NCBI GenBank assembly: GCA_025351065.1
Contig: JANXWQ010000031.1
Location: forward strand, 1 to 10,211
Reading direction: 5' to 3'
DNA: 10,211 nt
Origin: Chthoniobacter sp.
Lineage (GTDB): Bacteria; Verrucomicrobiota; Verrucomicrobiia; Chthoniobacterales; Chthoniobacteraceae
How positions within the stretch are numbered: position 1 is the stretch's first letter; every line of letters begins with the position of its first letter. Position numbers and translations under genes: made by a program. Positions 6,332-10,211 of the stretch are shown piece after piece. The notes beneath the pieces were generated by a model. The model searched no databases and was not told the origin of the DNA. It saw only the letters and a program-made list of their open reading frames with translations.

Positions 6332-9295
6332 TTAGCCGGGCCGTTCGTCCTGGGCGTGGAGGCGGGTGCAGAGTTCGGCGATGGTCGCGGGGGCGTGGCG
6401 GGAGAGGTTGAGCACATCGGTCATGGCGCGTTCGCCGAGGGCGCGGTAGGCCTCGAATTGCGATTCGCTGAAAAACTGGTCGCCGGTGCTTTCGTGCGGA
6501 AAGTCGGGGTGGGTGGCGGCGTAGTGGCGGACATCGGTGGGGAGGTCGGGGCGGAGAATGGGCTTGAGGTAGAGGATGAAGCCCTCGATCCCCTCGGGGT
6601 AGCGCACGGTGCCGATGGCGAAGCAACTGCGCGCGGCCTCGGGCGCGTCTTTGGAAACGGCGGCGAGATTTTGAAACTCGATGCTGATGCCGAGGTCGAT
6701 GCGCGCTTTGCGGACGATGCCGCCGAGCCCCTCGAAATGGTACGCGCCGTCCTCCTCGGCATCGCTGACCACGAGGTAGCGGCAGCGGCGGATGAGCATT
6801 TCGTAGATCGCGAGATTTTCAAAATGGCCGCCGTCGGAGAGGTTCACGTAGGTGCTGCGTTCGTTGGTCAGGCCGAGGGCTTCGCTGAACAGCGGGAGCG
6901 TGGCCTGGCCGGGGCCGGGGTGCTGCCACGCGTGGCTGCCGCGCAGGCCGGGATTGCCGAGCCACCAGCCGAGGCGGACGTTGAAAAGCGTCATCAGAAA
7001 AGTGATGAGCGGCGATGAGTTGTAGCCCTGGTTCGGGCTGGCGGCGGCGCCGGAGACGGCGAGGGCGGTGCCGAGCGAGAGGCCGTCGGCGTACTGCGCG
7101 CTCGGGCGGTAGCCGAGGCGGTGGTTGCCGCAGTGCAGACGGCTGGCGGTGAAGCTGTCGGCCATGCGCTCCTGCCAGGCCAGCTCGTCGCCGCCGACGA
7201 GGTTGAGGGTCATGTTCACGAGGTGCAGCGGGCGCGGATGCCGGAGCGCGGCCAGGTCAATGTTGTCCTCGGAGTCGAAGCCGGTGAAGGGATGCGGGCG
7301 GCGTTTTTCCGCGCGCGCCGCGCCGAGGTAGGCGCGGACGAGGCGGTTGCGGTAGGTGGCGTGGAGGGAGAAGCGGTTGACATTGACGAAGTAGCCCATG
7401 ACCAGCCCGGTGCCGAAGAGCGCGAGCAGCGTGCCGCCGATTTTTTTTCCGAAGGTGAAATACACGTCGGGGTACTCCACGAGGTAGCCGAAGCGGTCGT
7501 AGTTGGTGCGGTTGTTGAGCTTGTCGTTCCACGATTTCAGCGGGTCGCCGATGAGCGCGCAGACGGCCCGGCACTCGGGCTGCACGAGGTCGGTGGCGGG
7601 CACGAAGGCGAGCGGCACGGGCAGGAAAGGCGACGCGGCGAGGATGGCGTGTTTGGCGAGATAGCCGCCGAGCCCTTCGCGCATAAAGCGGGTGGCATCC
7701 GGCTGCACACGGGCGACGATGAGCTGGGCGAAAAAGCGGCGGTCCAGCAGCAGCGAGACGCCGCAGGCCAGCAGGGCAAAGAAGCCGATGGCCGCCGCGC
7801 TGAGGAACAGGTGTTTGCGCGCCGCCGGGTTTTCTTTGAGCAAAGCGGACATCTTGCTGCTCGCGCCGATTTTGGCTGCGAGAAAACCGGCGAGCCCGCC
7901 GGATGCGGCGACGGCGGTTTTCAGCGCGGGTGTGTTGAAATGCGTCTCGACCCACTGCGGCACCCAAAAGACCATGCCATGCACGACCAGCCAGCCGACG
8001 ATGAAGGCGCCGAGCCAGCCCGCGGCACGCGCGAACCACTCGCGGTCGTCGTCGTCCGAGCAGCGGCTGGTCACGCCGACGAAGAGGCAGTTCAGCAGGA
8101 AAAAGCCGAGCATGAGCAGGGCCGGGGCGAGGGTCATGTAGGCCACGGGCGCGCGCGCCGGGTCGTGAAAAATGCGGGCCATTTTCCAAAGGAGCAGCGC
8201 GCCGGGCAGGCCGAAGACCAGCACGCTGGCCGCGGCGAGGCCGGCGAGTTTCCGCAGGCACGGGCCGGTGCAGCGCGCCGCGAGCTGGCCGCGCCGCCAG
8301 TCGCGGGTCAGCTTGATGACGGCGCACACCAGGAGGCCCGCGACAGCCGCCGCCGCGAGGAAGCGTGCGATGGTCCAAAAGGCATCCGCTTTTGCCATCC
8401 ACAAGCTCGCGTCATCGAGCGGGTTCGCCTGGTCGGGCGGGCTGTCGTACGGGTGCTCCTTGTAGTATTCCACTTCGGCTGGGTTCGTGTAGTCGGGGTA
8501 GTAGTTCGTGCGCCCGGCCCACCACGAGGCGAGGCAGAGCACGGCGCCGAGGAGCGGCAGGAGCCAGCCGGCGACGAACCATTTCTGCCGCAGGCGAAAG
8601 CCGGCCTGACTCGGCAGATCGAGCCCCGGATACGCCGTCGCCGCAGCGATGCAGACGAACGCCGCCGCGAGCAGCGCATGGAGCTGGCCGATGGACGGCT
8701 TCGCCAGCACCCCGAGCAGGCCCAGCCACGGCAGCGTGAGCAGGCTGGCGAGGATGAGCACGAGGACGGTCCAGTTCAGCAGCAGATTGCGCAGCGCAGT
8801 GGCCACAAGCGTCCAGCCGTCGGCGGAGAAAAGGCCGAGCTTCGGGGAGATGTAATTGCTGAACTGGCGCAGGTGCCGCAGCGGCGCGGGCTCGGGCGCG
8901 GCGCAGTCCGCCGGGCAGGCCGCGCCGAGTTCTTTTTCCACGCCGGGCAGGCCGTCGGGGTGGCTGTGAATCCACGCGCTCAGCATGCTGCCGAGATAGC
9001 CGCCGCCCGAAACCGTCGAGAGATAGTCGAAACGCGCCAGCAGCTTCGCCTTCGCCAGCGCCTGCACCACGCCGAGCGCAAAGGTGGCGCTGCGGATGCC
9101 GCCGCCCGAGATGCACAGCGCCGAGCGCTCCGGCTGCTTTTCGCGGATGCGCGCGTAGGTTTCGCGCAGCCGCTCGTCCGGGGTTTTCGCCGGGTCGATG
9201 GGTGCCAGCGCAGCATCTGGGAAAAAGGACTCCAACTCCTGCTGCAAGACCTCCGGCAGTTCGATGGGTGCGTTCGCTGATGGATCATTCGGCAT
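6332..9295 (-). CDS. Large multi-pass membrane patatin-like phospholipase
   Basis: The 987-residue protein has the patatin Ser-Asp hydrolase core split around a membrane region. The N-terminal part carries the oxyanion-hole loop SGGGIRS (residues 63-69) and the nucleophile Ser96 in TVSGGGYLG, which replaces the usual G-x-S-x-G with T-V-S-G-G. About nine or ten hydrophobic segments follow, near 171-198, 206-224, 239-260, 306-328, 349-370, 383-408, 424-446, 496-517 and 618-638, with a weaker one at 460-477. The C-terminal part holds family-like motifs NRFSLHATYRNRLVRAYLGA (640-659), SGAAASPNQGY and TLFNVRLGWWLGNP, then the catalytic Asp821 in LSDGGHFENL. Patatin proteins hydrolyse acyl esters of lipids; here the active site would sit at the cytoplasmic membrane, acting on phospholipid or lipid-like substrate (inference). 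The ATG at 9295 has a perfect Shine-Dalgarno sequence. The gene follows the methyltransferase gene by 83 bases on the same strand and ends at TAA near a hairpin. The family is confident; substrate and role are unknown. Confidence 0.88.
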   Translation of the reverse strand: MPNDPSANAPIELPEVLQQELESFFPDAALAPIDPAKTPDERLRETYARIREKQPERSALCISGGGIRSATFALGVVQALAKAKLLARFDYLSTVSGGGYLGSMLSAWIHSHPDGLPGVEKELGAACPADCAAPEPAPLRHLRQFSNYISPKLGLFSADGWTLVATALRNLLLNWTVLVLILASLLTLPWLGLLGVLAKPSIGQLHALLAAAFVCIAAATAYPGLDLPSQAGFRLRQKWFVAGWLLPLLGAVLCLASWWAGRTNYYPDYTNPAEVEYYKEHPYDSPPDQANPLDDASLWMAKADAFWTIARFLAAAAVAGLLVCAVIKLTRDWRRGQLAARCTGPCLRKLAGLAAASVLVFGLPGALLLWKMARIFHDPARAPVAYMTLAPALLMLGFFLLNCLFVGVTSRCSDDDDREWFARAAGWLGAFIVGWLVVHGMVFWVPQWVETHFNTPALKTAVAASGGLAGFLAAKIGASSKMSALLKENPAARKHLFLSAAAIGFFALLACGVSLLLDRRFFAQLIVARVQPDATRFMREGLGGYLAKHAILAASPFLPVPLAFVPATDLVQPECRAVCALIGDPLKSWNDKLNNRTNYDRFGYLVEYPDVYFTFGKKIGGTLLALFGTGLVMGYFVNVNRFSLHATYRNRLVRAYLGAARAEKRRPHPFTGFDSEDNIDLAALRHPRPLHLVNMTLNLVGGDELAWQERMADSFTASRLHCGNHRLGYRPSAQYADGLSLGTALAVSGAAASPNQGYNSSPLITFLMTLFNVRLGWWLGNPGLRGSHAWQHPGPGQATLPLFSEALGLTNERSTYVNLSDGGHFENLAIYEMLIRRCRYLVVSDAEEDGAYHFEGLGGIVRKARIDLGISIEFQNLAAVSKDAPEAARSCFAIGTVRYPEGIEGFILYLKPILRPDLPTDVRHYAATHPDFPHESTGDQFFSESQFEAYRALGERAMTDVLNLSRHAPATIAELCTRLHAQDERPG

Positions 9296-9378
9296 CTGAA
9301 ACCTCCTTGGGTGAACTGCGCGGAGGCTGGCAGAGGGCGCGCGGGCGCAAAAGGATATTTCTCGCGACGCGCGACCGC
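9296..9378 (-). other. Gap between the methyltransferase and phospholipase genes
   Basis: These 83 bases hold the Shine-Dalgarno sequence of the phospholipase and a small inverted repeat, TCGCG (9362-9366) and CGCGA (9370-9374), just after the methyltransferase TAG. The 5-bp stem without a T-tract is too weak to call a terminator. I see no clear promoter, so cotranscription of both genes is possible but unproven. Confidence 0.45.
9302..9308 (-). promoter_or_regulatory. Strong Shine-Dalgarno sequence of the phospholipase gene
   Basis: On the minus strand AAGGAGG stands six bases before the ATG at 9295, an optimal match to the 16S anti-Shine-Dalgarno end. It fixes the start of the phospholipase and contrasts with the sensor gene start at 157, which has none. 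Confidence 0.8.
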
Positions 9379-10211
9379 CTACTTGTAGGCAATCACCGCG
9401 CTCGACGGCCCCGCGAGGTGGATGACCTCAAACCGTTTGAACCCGACCTCCCCGCACCACCCGCGGAAATCCGCGGCGGAGTAATCGAAGGCGTCGCCGA
9501 ACTCGATCAGCATGTTCAGCGACATCAGCAGGCCGAAGACGTTCTCGCGCCGGGCGTCGTCGATCAGCGCCTCGATGGCCACCAGCGCGCCGCCGGGCGG
9601 CAGGGCGTCGTAGGCCGCGCGGATGAGGTGCATCTTCTTCTCCAGATTCCAGTCGTGGAGGATCATGCCCATCGTGATCAGGTCCGCCTTTGGCAGCGGG
9701 TCATGGAAAAAGTCGCCCGCCGCCGTCTCGATGCGGTCGCTCAATCCGGCGGCGGCGATGTGCTTGCGCGCGATCGGCTCCACCGGCGGGAGGTCGAACG
9801 AAACGCACCGGAGATGCGGCTGCACTTTCGCCACCTCGATGCAGAGCAACCCCGTCGCACCGCCGACATCGCACAGCGTTTTGAAAGGCGAGAAATCGAA
9901 CTTCGCCGCGAACGCCTCAAAGTTGATCCGCGAGAGCCCCGTCATCGCGCCCATGAACTGTTCGAGCTTCGGCAGCTCCGCATACAGCGCCTCGAAGATG
10001 CCCTTCTCCCCGTGCTTCACCTCGTTCTGCGGCTTCCCCGTGCGCAGCGCCTCCGGCAGATCATGCCAGTATTTGAAAAGCCGCGCATTCAGCATGATCA
10101 GGATTCCGCCGATATAGCGCGGACTGTTGCTGTCGAGATACAACTCTCCCGCCGGCGTATTGAAATACCGCGCCGCCGGCCCGTCGCCCTCGCGATCGAG
10201 AAACTTCATCG
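9379..10211 (-). CDS. Family-2 SAM-dependent O-methyltransferase, N-terminus outside the window
   Basis: The visible 276 residues match the small-molecule O-methyltransferase family that includes acetylserotonin, hydroxyneurosporene and plant caffeate-type enzymes (Methyltransf_2 fold). Numbering from the first visible Met: the SAM-binding glycine loop is LCDVGGATG (112-120), the acidic residue that contacts the SAM ribose is in SFDLP (137-141), and GDFFHDPLP follows at 165-173. The catalytic base is His185 in ILHDW. The helix after it and IEALIDD (212-218) complete the core. The segment before residue 110 (NTPAGELYLDS, YIGGILIMLNARLFKYW, ALRTGKPQNE) is the end of the dimerization/winged-helix part. 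Family members usually carry roughly 70-90 more N-terminal residues, so the ATG at 10209 is probably internal and the gene runs off the window. The stop is TAG at 9381-9379. The acceptor substrate cannot be told from the sequence; a pigment or secondary-metabolite hydroxyl is the family norm. Confidence 0.85.
   Translation of the reverse strand, partial: MKFLDREGDGPAARYFNTPAGELYLDSNSPRYIGGILIMLNARLFKYWHDLPEALRTGKPQNEVKHGEKGIFEALYAELPKLEQFMGAMTGLSRINFEAFAAKFDFSPFKTLCDVGGATGLLCIEVAKVQPHLRCVSFDLPPVEPIARKHIAAAGLSDRIETAAGDFFHDPLPKADLITMGMILHDWNLEKKMHLIRAAYDALPPGGALVAIEALIDDARRENVFGLLMSLNMLIEFGDAFDYSAADFRGWCGEVGFKRFEVIHLAGPSSAVIAYK

Noticed and set aside
5423..7018. A 531-codon plus-strand frame running from the kinase region across the intergenic gap
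   Set aside because: Its first part is the Arg/His/Pro-rich alternate frame of the kinase and receiver and its last part is antisense to the phospholipase. No coherent domain is visible.
7121..9280. A 719-codon open frame on the plus strand opposite the phospholipase gene
   Set aside because: It is antisense to a gene with clear catalytic motifs and a strong ribosome-binding site. Its translation is Arg/Glu/Gly/Ala-rich without domain motifs. Long antisense frames of this sort are usual in GC-rich coding DNA.
9362..9374. A small inverted repeat after the methyltransferase stop as a terminator
   Set aside because: The stem is only 5 bp with a 3-base loop and has no T-tract. Such repeats are common by chance at this GC content.
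1..10211. tRNA, rRNA, CRISPR array, transposase or phage genes
   Set aside because: I saw no cloverleaf or rRNA signature, no regularly spaced direct repeats, and no reading frame with transposase or phage motifs.

Overview
The window is GC-rich bacterial DNA with two blocks of genes that converge near 6.3 kb. The gene types are a CheB/CheR/PAS hybrid sensor kinase, a large multi-pass patatin-like phospholipase and a family-2 O-methyltransferase. Together with an in-frame GC-rich inverted repeat encoding VGVSPAG and GGTPTRP, they suggest an environmental bacterium with a large signalling repertoire. Verrucomicrobiota or a relative is my best guess, held weakly, because the window has no rRNA or other phylogenetic marker.

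Plus-strand block (157-6143): one very large signalling gene that now lies in two reading frames. The first part (157 to about 3300) encodes a CheB methylesterase domain, a CheR methyltransferase domain, a PAS-like domain, a long heptad coiled coil, a PAS domain and most of another PAS domain. The second part (about 3303-6143) continues the interrupted PAS domain in the -1 frame. It then encodes two PAS domains, a GAF domain, another PAS domain, HisKA, HATPase_c and a C-terminal receiver. Restoring one base near 3300 joins them into a protein of about 1995 residues with a standard hybrid-kinase layout. The break is a real frameshift mutation, a sequencing or assembly error, or less likely a recoding or reinitiation site.

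Middle (6144-6331): a short convergent intergenic region. Its main feature is a 12-bp perfect hairpin directly after the stop codon of the minus-strand gene.

Minus-strand block (10211 down to 6332): an O-methyltransferase gene, cut by the window edge and lacking its N-terminal part. After an 83-bp gap comes a 987-residue membrane-embedded patatin-like phospholipase with a very clear Shine-Dalgarno sequence. Their spacing and orientation allow cotranscription, but nothing in the sequence shows a shared pathway.

I found no RNA genes, CRISPR arrays, transposase genes or phage genes. The points most worth checking are the frameshift in the sensor gene, the repeat element inside its coding sequence, and the repeat-like hairpin between the converging genes.
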